From the NCBI RefSeq assembly GCF_021532315.1, contig NZ_JAKGAO010000009.1, positions 363,186-427,185 on the forward strand: a stretch of 64,000 bases of DNA, read 5' to 3'. Each line of letters opens with the position of its first letter. Within the stretch, counting starts at the first letter, position 1. Of this stretch, positions 56,457 through 64,000 are shown piece after piece. Made by a program: the position numbers and the translations under genes. A model generated the notes under the pieces. That model was not told the DNA's origin and searched no databases. It was given only the letters and a program-made list of their open reading frames with translations. This DNA is from Paenibacillus tarimensis. GTDB lineage: Bacteria; Bacillota; Bacilli; Paenibacillales; Paenibacillaceae.

Positions 56457-57839
56457 TTAGTGAACGGTAACCATGCCGGTGTGGAGAACGCGGTAGCCTT
56501 TGGATGCACCGCTCAGCTCGAGCAGGAAATACTTGGATGCCAGCGCGCTGTAAGGTGTCACATAGCCGTTCGGATACAGAGGGATCTTCACCGTCTTCTC
56601 CGTCTCGCCAGGCGCAAACCTTATCTTCTGAGGTGTGCCGTCATACTCGACGCCTGCCTTCGCCATCCAGCGGTCCCCTGCCTGTGTCAAGTGATCCTCC
56701 TTCGGTGTGAGCGTCACCGACGCTTCCCCCTCGCCGCTGCTGCGCATAACAGTCACTGTTAACGTCTTGGAGAATTTGTACGTACCGTACATATATTGAG
56801 ACTTGAAGTAGAAGTTTGGCCGGTCATTATCCCGGATGGCAATATAGCCGTGATCGATCGCACCTATTGCAGCGTTAACAGGATTGGCTAGGGCAATTTT
56901 GAACCCTTCCGGCTTCAGCTCCACTTCCTTATCGTCGATAATGCCGAACAGCCGATTCGGTTCATAGAGCATATGTGTGTTATTCCAGCTGAACCTGGTA
57001 AAGGGATTGTTGGCTCGCGTATACTCAACATCCTTGTCGTAACTGAATTTCTGCGGTGAAAACTTCGTCATTCTGGAGGTGTAGTCCTCGTTCCGCTTGG
57101 CGCAGCAATCGATGTAATTCAGATCAACCGTCACCGGCTTGCTGCGGTCTCCTAGTATGATAATGCCATCCATGATGCTATTATCTGTCTGCCATGGGCG
57201 GACAGCCAGCTGGCCGTCTTCCACGACTTCAAACCAGGGGTTAGCCCGGTTGCTCTTCCTTGTGTAAGTGACAACTGTTTCATCGTCATCAAAGACGTAC
57301 AGCTCCGCTGTTGCGCTTTGGTAAGGGACGACAATATTGTCGGTCTCAGGGCTGATGGATATAGTGTAATATTCTATGCATTCGGACACTTCATCGTCCG
57401 TAATGGGCACGATTATTTCCTGCTGAGGCTGTTCGTCTGTAAAGGTAAGCGTACCCTCCCGGGGGGGAATCTGTGCATATCCGCACGCATTGGCTGCGGG
57501 TCCGACAAAATGCAGCTGCTCCACTTTGTATCTTACAGCAGCTTCCTGGCCGCGGCCCAGCCGGCCTTCGAGCATGACCTGGATCCGGCGGTCTCCGTCG
57601 TCCTCGTTCTGGCCGTAGTAATTGGCTGCATCTTCATCCGTCCACCCGGTCGTATAGTCAAAATCCGTCAGTCTAACGACTGCGGCCGTATCCTCTGCTT
57701 GTACGGTAACCGGCACAGGCACTTCAACCGGTGCAGCATCGAGTACAGGCGTGTCCTGTGCCAGGATGCGGATAGGCTGAACCGCGGTGGCTATTGTGAT
57801 TGCTGCTGTAACAAGCAGTAAGGCTGCTTTCCGTTTCAT
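56457..57839 (-). CDS. Secreted Calx-beta-repeat protein, unknown function
   Basis: A 460-residue exported protein. Signal peptide (KRKAALLLVTAAITIATAVQ) then beta-sandwich domains with the Calx-beta pattern: EGTLTFTDEQPQQEIIVPITDDEVSECIEYY near 130-160, and two weaker copies ending in DDDETVVTYTR and AIRDNDRPNFYF. Such repeats bind calcium in adhesins and cell-surface proteins. No catalytic domain is visible, and no sorting motif. ATG 57839 follows GGAGGTAA; a longer frame begins at 57875. It may be a surface adhesin or a matrix protein. Confidence 0.8.
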   Translation of the reverse strand: MKRKAALLLVTAAITIATAVQPIRILAQDTPVLDAAPVEVPVPVTVQAEDTAAVVRLTDFDYTTGWTDEDAANYYGQNEDDGDRRIQVMLEGRLGRGQEAAVRYKVEQLHFVGPAANACGYAQIPPREGTLTFTDEQPQQEIIVPITDDEVSECIEYYTISISPETDNIVVPYQSATAELYVFDDDETVVTYTRKSNRANPWFEVVEDGQLAVRPWQTDNSIMDGIIILGDRSKPVTVDLNYIDCCAKRNEDYTSRMTKFSPQKFSYDKDVEYTRANNPFTRFSWNNTHMLYEPNRLFGIIDDKEVELKPEGFKIALANPVNAAIGAIDHGYIAIRDNDRPNFYFKSQYMYGTYKFSKTLTVTVMRSSGEGEASVTLTPKEDHLTQAGDRWMAKAGVEYDGTPQKIRFAPGETEKTVKIPLYPNGYVTPYSALASKYFLLELSGASKGYRVLHTGMVTVH

Positions 57840-58116
57840 GGTATTACCTCCAAAGGCAGTTAGTGTTTGATACAAAATGTATCTTCCATCTAATTATAGG
57901 TCAGCGGAGCTGCGGTGTAAAATAAAAAGCAACTCATGTTGTTGTTGTCCACCTCATTCCCGAACAGCTGTTTCAAAACGATTAGGCGGCATAGCTGAAA
58001 AGCAAGCCAGCAAGCAAAATACATATGCTCCTTTATAACCCCGGCAGGTCCGCTTGAATCGGTGGAGCCGGTTATATGCATGGCTTCTGTGCATAGGATG
58101 GGAGAGAAGGAGTGTG

Positions 58117-58473
58117 GTGACAGCAGTGGAAGCAAAGCTGAGGCGGTATTATGAGTTGAAACAGCAGATCAAACAGCTCAGCGATGAGCTGGCCGAATTG
58201 CGTGATGAACTGATTGGGTACTGTATGGAGCATGAGGTCCGGCAACTGGAAGCTGGCGGCTGCAAGCTTACTCTGGTTGTGCAGCAGCGCAGGGAATACG
58301 ATGATGCGAAGCTGCTCTCGGCGCTGCCTGAACCAGAGCTGTGGCGAATGCTGTCCAGAGCGGATACCGCCAAGGTGGCCAGTCTCGTCAAGCTGAATGT
58401 GCTCACCGAAGAGCAGATTAAGGATACTTACCTATTAAAGGATGTTCAGCTGCTGCAGGTGGTAAAAAAATAG
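58117..58473 (+). CDS. Small helical protein, unknown function
   Basis: About 118 residues. An N-terminal coiled coil (KLRRYYELKQQIKQLSDELAELRDEL) is followed by a short sheet (CKLTLVVQQRREYDD) and helices. Starts are uncertain: GTG 58117 follows GAAGGAG, and an in-frame GTG at 58114 and ATG at 58054 also exist. It resembles no family I can name. It is transcribed toward the LuxR-type regulator gene and ends in its terminator. Confidence 0.65.
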   Translation: MTAVEAKLRRYYELKQQIKQLSDELAELRDELIGYCMEHEVRQLEAGGCKLTLVVQQRREYDDAKLLSALPEPELWRMLSRADTAKVASLVKLNVLTEEQIKDTYLLKDVQLLQVVKK

Positions 58474-58527
58474 AGGCATATAAGCCGCAAGGAGATGATG
58501 AAAGGCTCCGCAGCGGCTTATATATGC
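58463..58527 (-). terminator. Terminator of the LuxR-type gene (minus strand)
   Basis: On the minus strand, GCATATATAAGCCGC/GCGGCTTATATGC with a 24-nt loop is followed by CTCTATTTTTTTACC, a good T tract. It overlaps the end of the convergent small-protein gene. Confidence 0.8.
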
Positions 58528-58528
58528 T

Positions 58529-60571
58529 CTAATTGTGCTCCAGGATGGTCTTGGCCAGCTGGGTACGGTTGCGCAGGCCTGTTTTTTGCAGCATGGACTG
58601 GACATGCTTCTTGACCGCCGCTTCACTGATGTACAGCGCACCTGCAATCTGCCGGTTGGTTTCTCCCTTGATAAGCCTCTCCGCAACCTCCTGCTCTCTC
58701 TGGGTGAATGAGAGGAGAGGCAAGTTGTTCTTTACCACGTGAACATGCTTGTCAATGTCTTGAGGTCCGGCGAGAAACGCGAGGAGCTCGGGTATTTTAT
58801 CAGTCCGGGTATCCAGCATGTAGGTCGAAGCCGGTGTAACGCCATCATAATCATAATGCACGGCGCCGGGAACTTCCCGGAAGCCCAGGCTGATGCAGGC
58901 CATCCTATAATAATCTAGGGGTGGCGGTGAGGTGACCACGATTCTGCCGGAGAGCATGCAGCCAAACTGCATCCGGATCATATCTGACCGGAGCTCCTGA
59001 TCTTCCGGGTCTTCTACGTCAACTGTAAGCATATACGTGGCGATCGAATCCTCCTCGCTTGTGCGCATAGACTGCAGGATTGCAGGCGGCAGCTGCTTGA
59101 AATAAGCTGACGTCACTGGCGCGCGGGTTAAGTGCTTCAGGCTCCTGCTGTGGATTGGTATTTCTGCAAGCAGACCGATCATGCGACCTTCCGGATTCCG
59201 CAAAATCTTCAGCTCTGCACCGTGCCTGTGCATGCCGGGAATATCGAATGCCTTGAGCCTGAGCAGCCCTTGCTCCGCTGTAAAGGTGTAGCTGAAATCT
59301 GTGGCTGAATCCGGGTCCGAGCAGACAATTTTATAGCCCTTCCCACTATACATCCGGCGCTCAAGATAGCTCAGCAGCTCCGGCATATTGTCCGGCCTGA
59401 ACCGCTCGATAACATTCTGTGACCAGGAGGTATGGCGGAAATGGGCGCGCAGAACAGGATTATCCGAAAAGGTGACCACCTCTGCAACCTCTTGCGTAAT
59501 ATCCTGCTTATTCGCAATTCTGTTCCTGATTCGTGCAGAGAAGATTTGAAGGGCCTTGGCATTAAGCTTGTCGTAGGTATCGGGCATTCTTCTCCGGAAG
59601 CTGTGTTGAAGGGTCTCACGAACCAGTTCATGGATATTCCAGCCTCTGGAGGACTGCGAGACGAAGGACAAGCGGATGAGCTCTTCGAAGCGTGTTACAG
59701 GCAGCTCGTTCTCAAGCAGCAGAGACAACGTTTCCAGGTTAAAGGTTCGTGGAATGGAGGCTGCCATAACAAGCTGCCGCAGCTCTGTGTCCGTAATTTC
59801 CTGCAGCCACAGATCCATGATGTCATCCAGCGGTAAAAGGGTTCGTGACGGATCGAAAATACGATTATGGCGGGCCAGGGGAACAGCCAGAGACAGAACT
59901 AGCGGATGTCCGAAGGTCCTAAGCCATATTGCATCCATCGCTTGCTCCTGCTGGATACCCGAACGCTGCAGATAGGCGCAGGTTTCCTCGTAACTTAGTT
60001 CTTTTAGGGGCAGGGGGACAATCAGCCGCTGCCAAGCTGACGAAAGTCTCCAGCGTCCTGCCAGCGGATAACGTCCCGCAACAATAATAAGAATGTTCGT
60101 ATGCAGCTTCGGAAGCGCTTGTTCCCTAAGCCATTGATCAACCAGGCCGGCTGCTTCGTAATGATCAATAGCAAGGACAATCCGATGACGCTCTGCAAGC
60201 TCGTTCACAATATCCCAGTTTGCCCATACGTCTTCTCCCTGTTTGTCAGTATGAGGGGCGGGGAGGCCTAGCTGTGTCAATAATCGCAAATACACCTGGC
60301 CGGGATTAGGAACCATATCCTTCATGTTTAATTCTGCATATCTTGCGCCATGCTTGCGGGCTAGTGTGCGGCAGCGTCCGAGCAGACTGGTTTTGCCTAT
60401 CCCGCCAGTTCCATGAATATTGATAATCCGTTCATCCCGCAATTCCAGCCGTGCTATATATTCTTCAATAAGATGAAGCTCGAAGGCTCTTCCGACAAAG
60501 TCGGATTCCATCCACTCCTGCATCTGCCGGCCTATGGTCGGCGGGCTTCCGTTTTTTTGCCAATCCTCCAT
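58529..60571 (-). CDS. STAND ATPase regulator with LuxR helix-turn-helix
   Basis: A 680-residue soluble regulator. An NTPase domain begins at about 25 with Walker A GTGGIGKT (54-61) and shows AIDHYEAAGLVDQWL (Walker-B-like), then helical arm domains (about 200-400). A middle region of about 200 residues (400-600) looks like an alpha/beta ligand domain, and the end is a LuxR-type HTH (about 615-680, FTQREQEVAERLIKGETNRQIAGALYISEAAVKKHVQ). It is a MalT-like STAND activator without recognisable TPR repeats. The inducer and targets are unknown; the nearest genes are ilvB-ilvH (divergent) and a small unknown gene. ATG 60571 is the likely start; the TTG at 60592 has no ribosome site. Confidence 0.87.
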   Translation of the reverse strand: MEDWQKNGSPPTIGRQMQEWMESDFVGRAFELHLIEEYIARLELRDERIINIHGTGGIGKTSLLGRCRTLARKHGARYAELNMKDMVPNPGQVYLRLLTQLGLPAPHTDKQGEDVWANWDIVNELAERHRIVLAIDHYEAAGLVDQWLREQALPKLHTNILIIVAGRYPLAGRWRLSSAWQRLIVPLPLKELSYEETCAYLQRSGIQQEQAMDAIWLRTFGHPLVLSLAVPLARHNRIFDPSRTLLPLDDIMDLWLQEITDTELRQLVMAASIPRTFNLETLSLLLENELPVTRFEELIRLSFVSQSSRGWNIHELVRETLQHSFRRRMPDTYDKLNAKALQIFSARIRNRIANKQDITQEVAEVVTFSDNPVLRAHFRHTSWSQNVIERFRPDNMPELLSYLERRMYSGKGYKIVCSDPDSATDFSYTFTAEQGLLRLKAFDIPGMHRHGAELKILRNPEGRMIGLLAEIPIHSRSLKHLTRAPVTSAYFKQLPPAILQSMRTSEEDSIATYMLTVDVEDPEDQELRSDMIRMQFGCMLSGRIVVTSPPPLDYYRMACISLGFREVPGAVHYDYDGVTPASTYMLDTRTDKIPELLAFLAGPQDIDKHVHVVKNNLPLLSFTQREQEVAERLIKGETNRQIAGALYISEAAVKKHVQSMLQKTGLRNRTQLAKTILEHN

Positions 60572-60689
60572 ATCGCTTACTCGGCCCTCCAACTTATCAG
60601 AATGGGTACCAGATAATTCTACTTATGGATACCGTATTCCTCCCCGTTTCCATGTTAGCTTGTAAACAAGATGCTAAGGAGGGATTTGT

Positions 60690-62438
60690 ATGGTTTCCAT
60701 GTCAACGAAAGATAAGCTTAGAGACCCCGGATTCCGCCGGGAGCTGATGCAGCAGGACCGGATTACCGGTTCGGAGATTCTGCTCCGGATGCTGCTGCTC
60801 GAGGGTGTTGAATGTGTGTTTGGCTATCCGGGAGGCGCGCTGCTCTATATCTATGATGCTATGCATGGTAATGAGCACTTCAAGCACTTGCTGGCCCGGC
60901 ATGAGCAGGGTGCCATCCATGCGGCCGACGGGTATGCACGGGCAACCGGCAGAACAGGGGTATGCATAGCGACGTCAGGTCCGGGGGCAACGAACCTCGT
61001 AACAGGCATTGCAACCGCCTGCATGGATTCGGTTCCGCTGGTGGTCATTACGGGTAATGTTGCCACATCGCTGATCGGAACAGATGCTTTCCAGGAGGCC
61101 GATATTGTTGGGATCACACAGCCGGTTACAAAACACAGCTATCTGGTCCAGCGTGTGGAGGATTTGGCTGTTACCATCCGGCAGGCTTTTCGGATAGCCA
61201 ATGAAGGGCGCAAGGGTCCGGTGCTGATCGATATTCCAAAGGATGTGTCTGCGGCATCGACAACCTTCATATACCCGGAGATAGAGGCCGTTGAAGATGC
61301 CGCTGAGCTGGGGGCTTCACAGGAAGCTGCGGCAGCAGAACTGGCGGACATGATCCGAGCTGCCGAGAAACCGGTAATCCTTGCAGGGGGCGGGGTGATT
61401 CATTCCGAAGCGGCGGAGGTGATGAGGAATTTCGCCGAAAAGCTGAATCTGCCGGTAACGACGACGCTGATGGGGCTTGGCTCTATACCAGGAGGACATC
61501 CCTTATCGCTTGGCATGCCTGGCATGCACGGCACCTATACAGCCAACCAGGCGTTAATTAACTGTGACCTGCTTATTTCATGCGGGGCACGCTTCGACGA
61601 CCGGGTGACCATGCGTCTTGACGGGTTCGCTAGGGGGGCACGAATTGTCCACATCGATATTGATGAAGCCGAAATAGGTAAGCTTGTGCGGGCGGATTTG
61701 GCGGTCAAGGGCGATGTGAAGGCTGTCCTGGAACGAGCCCTGAGGATAGCGGAACCAATTGAGCCGCGTCCTTGGAATAGTCAAATTGCGAGCTGGAAAC
61801 AGGCGGTTCCACTGCGTTATACCGCCTCGGAGAAGGAACTGAAGCCGCAATATGTGATTGAGATGATTTCTCGCACGACGAGAGGGCAGGCCATTGTAAC
61901 GACAGATGTGGGGCAGCATCAGATGTGGACAGCGCAGTTTTACCAATTCAGTCACCCGCGCTCGCTCATAACCTCCGGCGGCTTGGGTACCATGGGCTTC
62001 GGCTTCCCGTCCGCGATTGGGGCGCAGATCGGCTGTCCTGATAAGCTTGTCATTTCCGTTAACGGGGATGGCGGGATGCAGATGTGTGTGCAGGAGCTGG
62101 CGGTTTGCGCCATTAACCGGATACCGGTCAAGATTGTTATTATTAATAATCAGACACTTGGTATGATTAAGCAGTGGCAGGAGGTCATCTATGAGAGCCG
62201 TTACAGCCATATCGACCTGTCCGGCAGTCCGGATTTTGTTAAGCTGGGTGAAGCCTACGGGGTCAAGAGTCTGCGGGCCACTACCCCGAGGGAAGCAGAA
62301 GAGGCATGGAAGGAAGCGCTCGGAACGGATGGTCCTGTACTAATAGACTTCCATGTAAGCAGGGATGAATATGTATATCCCATGGTGCCGCAGGGCCAGT
62401 CGCTGGAGGATATGATACTGGGGGATGAAGACAGATGA
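60690..62438 (+). CDS. ilvB: Acetolactate synthase large subunit
   Basis: A 582-residue TPP enzyme that condenses pyruvate (or pyruvate with 2-ketobutyrate) in valine, leucine and isoleucine synthesis. Motifs: the TPP-activating Glu in ARHEQGAIHAADGYARATG, FAD/middle-domain VILAGGGVIHSEA and the TPP/Mg2+ motif GDGGMQMCVQELAV...NN. AGGAGGG precedes ATG 60690. It overlaps ilvH (ATGA). No T-box, attenuator or ilvC follows, unlike the B. subtilis ilv-leu operon; ilvD lies alone at 23 kb, so the pathway is split. A catabolic AlsS is less likely because a regulatory subunit follows. Confidence 0.96.
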   Translation: MVSMSTKDKLRDPGFRRELMQQDRITGSEILLRMLLLEGVECVFGYPGGALLYIYDAMHGNEHFKHLLARHEQGAIHAADGYARATGRTGVCIATSGPGATNLVTGIATACMDSVPLVVITGNVATSLIGTDAFQEADIVGITQPVTKHSYLVQRVEDLAVTIRQAFRIANEGRKGPVLIDIPKDVSAASTTFIYPEIEAVEDAAELGASQEAAAAELADMIRAAEKPVILAGGGVIHSEAAEVMRNFAEKLNLPVTTTLMGLGSIPGGHPLSLGMPGMHGTYTANQALINCDLLISCGARFDDRVTMRLDGFARGARIVHIDIDEAEIGKLVRADLAVKGDVKAVLERALRIAEPIEPRPWNSQIASWKQAVPLRYTASEKELKPQYVIEMISRTTRGQAIVTTDVGQHQMWTAQFYQFSHPRSLITSGGLGTMGFGFPSAIGAQIGCPDKLVISVNGDGGMQMCVQELAVCAINRIPVKIVIINNQTLGMIKQWQEVIYESRYSHIDLSGSPDFVKLGEAYGVKSLRATTPREAEEAWKEALGTDGPVLIDFHVSRDEYVYPMVPQGQSLEDMILGDEDR

Positions 62439-62911
62439 CCAAACATACGATTTCCGTCCTGGTCGCAGATCAGCCGGGTGTTCTGCAGCGTGTCTGCGGC
62501 CTGTTCGGCCGGAGGGGATATAATATTGACAGTATATCAGTTGGACGTTCTGAGTCAGAGGGCTGCTCGCGAATCATTCTTGTCACATCATGCGAGGAGC
62601 GGATAGCCGACCAGATCTGCCAACAGCTGAACAAGTTGATCGATGTCATTCAGGTGAAGCTTCTTAGCAAGAAGCCATTGCTAACCAGAGAATTAATGCT
62701 TATCAAATGTCATGCCGCAGCTGGAGCCCGCCAGGAAATATTGGGGCTTGCCGATACCTTTCGCTGCTCTGTCATTGATGTCGGGGCGGAAACCATGACC
62801 ATTCAGGTGGTAGGCGACAGGGAAAAGAACACAGCTTTTCTGCAAATTTTGCGGCCGTTTGGTATTGTGGAGGTGACCGGTACAGGAGTGACGGCTGTAA
62901 ATCGGGGCTGA
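62435..62911 (+). CDS. ilvH: Acetolactate synthase small (regulatory) subunit
   Basis: A 158-residue ACT-domain protein that activates IlvB and confers valine feedback inhibition. It opens TKHTISVLVADQPGVLQRVCGLFGRRGYNIDSISVG, the N-terminal ACT motif, followed by the C-terminal regulatory domain. The ATGA overlap with ilvB indicates coupled translation. A terminator follows. Confidence 0.97.
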   Translation: MTKHTISVLVADQPGVLQRVCGLFGRRGYNIDSISVGRSESEGCSRIILVTSCEERIADQICQQLNKLIDVIQVKLLSKKPLLTRELMLIKCHAAAGARQEILGLADTFRCSVIDVGAETMTIQVVGDREKNTAFLQILRPFGIVEVTGTGVTAVNRG

Positions 62912-62929
62912 ACGCAGGTATGCTGCATC

Positions 62930-62959
62930 CCTTCAAGCCAGCCGCTTGAAGGTTTTTTT
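62930..62959 (+). terminator. Rho-independent terminator after ilvH
   Basis: The perfect 8-bp stem CCTTCAAG/CTTGAAGG with a 7-nt loop is followed by seven T. Confidence 0.92.
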
Positions 62960-63062
62960 GTTTTCTTACAAAGATGTAAGGCTTAAGAAAGGTTATTCGA
63001 TAGCAGCATTTAGCCCGCTCCGTTAGAGTGTAGACAAGACGACTTGAAGGAGGCCGGTGCGA

Positions 63063-63860
63063 ATGCTTCATACAACCTATGTTAAAGAGCATGCGAAGGC
63101 TGGGAATAAACATGCGGCAAGAGGTAAGCAGAGAGGAATTTATCGTTTATATAAAGTACCTGTGCTGTTAATGGCACTTGTGCTGCTGCTGCTCGCCGTA
63201 TGGCACAGCGTGCTGGCCGTTGGAGGCCGGTTAACCGAAGAGCAGAAGCTGAATGCGGTACTGAACGGAGAGCACTATATATCGATTAACGAGATGCCGG
63301 ACTATGTATGGCAGGCATTCATTGCGGTGGAGGATAACCGGTTCATGAGCCATCATGGGGTGGACCCCAGAGCGCTGGGCAGGGCGTTGGCGGAGGACAT
63401 TAAAGCCGGAGGCTTTGTTGAAGGAGGAAGCACGATTACGATGCAGCTTGCGCGCAATCTGTTTCTGACCCATGACAAGACCGTGCTGCGCAAAATCAAG
63501 GAAACGGCGATTGCTCTTCATCTGGAGCGCAGCTATACCAAGGAGCAGATTCTGTCGATGTACTTGAATCAGATTTATTTTGGGCACGGCAAGTATGGAA
63601 TTGAAGAAGCGGCTAATTTGTATTTCGGGAAAACTGTACGGGCCGGAGACCCGGACCGGGAAACGATCCGGCTGGAGGAAGCGGCAATGCTGGCTGCTCT
63701 GCCGAAAGCGCCCGAGAATTACTCGCCGTTGCGGAACCCGGAGAAGGCGTATGAGCGGAGGCAGCTTGTGCTGGAGCTCATGGAGCAGCATGGTGTCATT
63801 ACAGCGGAGGAGCAGATGGAAGCCAACTCGCGTGAATTGGCTGTGAATGTAACAGGGTAA
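63063..63860 (+). CDS. Monofunctional GT51 peptidoglycan glycosyltransferase
   Basis: A 265-residue membrane-anchored glycosyltransferase that polymerises lipid II. One N-terminal helix (YKVPVLLMALVLLLLAVW) precedes a GT51 domain with the catalytic Glu in FIAVEDNRFMSHHGVD, the GGSTITMQLARN motif, RKIKETAIALHLE and SMYLNQIYFGHGKYGIEEAA. No transpeptidase domain follows; the protein stops after about 265 residues, so it is monofunctional (Mgt/MtgA type) and not a truncated class A PBP. ATG 63063 is 8 bases after AAGGAGG. Confidence 0.94.
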   Translation: MLHTTYVKEHAKAGNKHAARGKQRGIYRLYKVPVLLMALVLLLLAVWHSVLAVGGRLTEEQKLNAVLNGEHYISINEMPDYVWQAFIAVEDNRFMSHHGVDPRALGRALAEDIKAGGFVEGGSTITMQLARNLFLTHDKTVLRKIKETAIALHLERSYTKEQILSMYLNQIYFGHGKYGIEEAANLYFGKTVRAGDPDRETIRLEEAAMLAALPKAPENYSPLRNPEKAYERRQLVLELMEQHGVITAEEQMEANSRELAVNVTG

Positions 63861-64000
63861 GGCAAGCGGGCGGATGCTCGCGCAGAAGAAACTTGGACAG
63901 CTTAAGCGGATACCAGGCTTAGCTTTACAGCCGAATGGGTCCTGAATGAGTACGTTAGATCTAATGTATGCAGGCGACAGACTTAGAGAGGGGCCTTGCC

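Noticed and set aside
63063..63860. Possible truncated class A penicillin-binding protein
   Set aside because: The protein ends cleanly after the GT51 domain at a length normal for monofunctional enzymes, and no transpeptidase remnant follows before the window end.

Overview
The window reads as chromosomal DNA of an endospore-forming, plant-polysaccharide-degrading Firmicute, most probably a Paenibacillus or close relative. The evidence is: a Bacillus-type gene order around cymR, alaS, ireB, ruvX, mltG and trhP; a T-box leader; a GerA-type germinant-receptor operon; CcpA-like cre sites and a GlnR/TnrA-like box; frequent TTG and GTG starts behind strong Shine-Dalgarno sequences; and large membrane-bound AraC regulators and a GH74-X2-X2-CBM3 enzyme of the kind common in Paenibacillus. 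I see no rRNA, tRNA, CRISPR array, phage or insertion sequence.

Region 1 (1-19.4 kb) is housekeeping. It holds a truncated CorC/HlyC-type protein, mnmA divergent from cymR, a cysteine desulfurase, yrrD, a zinc-ribbon protein, an AI-2E-family membrane protein, then T-box-alaS-ireB-ruvX and two DUF1292 genes, mltG and the U32 pair trhP1/trhP2 (tRNA wobble-uridine hydroxylation). A chemoreceptor with a short coupled leader ORF, a PbpI-like class B penicillin-binding protein and a second AI-2E-family protein follow.

Region 2 (19.6-35.3 kb) holds a polysaccharide deacetylase with an extra C-terminal domain, deoR-deoC, convergent ilvD, a urease operon (ureABCFGD, no ureE) behind a GlnR/TnrA-like box, a germination operon that starts with a small two-helix membrane protein and runs AB-AA-AC, and a secreted phosphodiester glycosidase-family protein.

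Region 3 (35.4-56.1 kb) is a plant cell-wall utilisation island. First comes an arabinan module: GH43 enzyme, ABC importer (binding protein plus two permeases, no ATPase), GH51 arabinofuranosidase and an ArsR-type regulator with a large C-terminal domain that probably senses the sugar. Next is a uronate-dehydrogenase-like gene. Then a YesS-like membrane AraC regulator lies divergent from a tight operon encoding an orphan LplA-type binding lipoprotein and four esterases without signal peptides (alpha/beta hydrolase, SGNH hydrolase, pectin methylesterase, rhamnogalacturonan acetylesterase). Finally there is a secreted GH74 xyloglucanase with two near-identical X2 modules and a CBM3. The simplest reading is that oligosaccharides are released outside, imported, and stripped of esters and arabinose inside the cell, under substrate-specific regulators and carbon catabolite repression.

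Region 4 (56.1-64 kb) has a small Cys-rich protein, a secreted Calx-beta protein, an unknown small protein, a STAND-ATPase/LuxR regulator, ilvB-ilvH (acetolactate synthase) and a stand-alone GT51 glycosyltransferase. The last 140 bases show no gene. The more unusual items are the cytoplasmic pectin de-esterification operon, the ArsR plus sugar-domain regulator with shared operator-like repeats, the small subunit candidate in the germination operon, and the orphan STAND-LuxR regulator.
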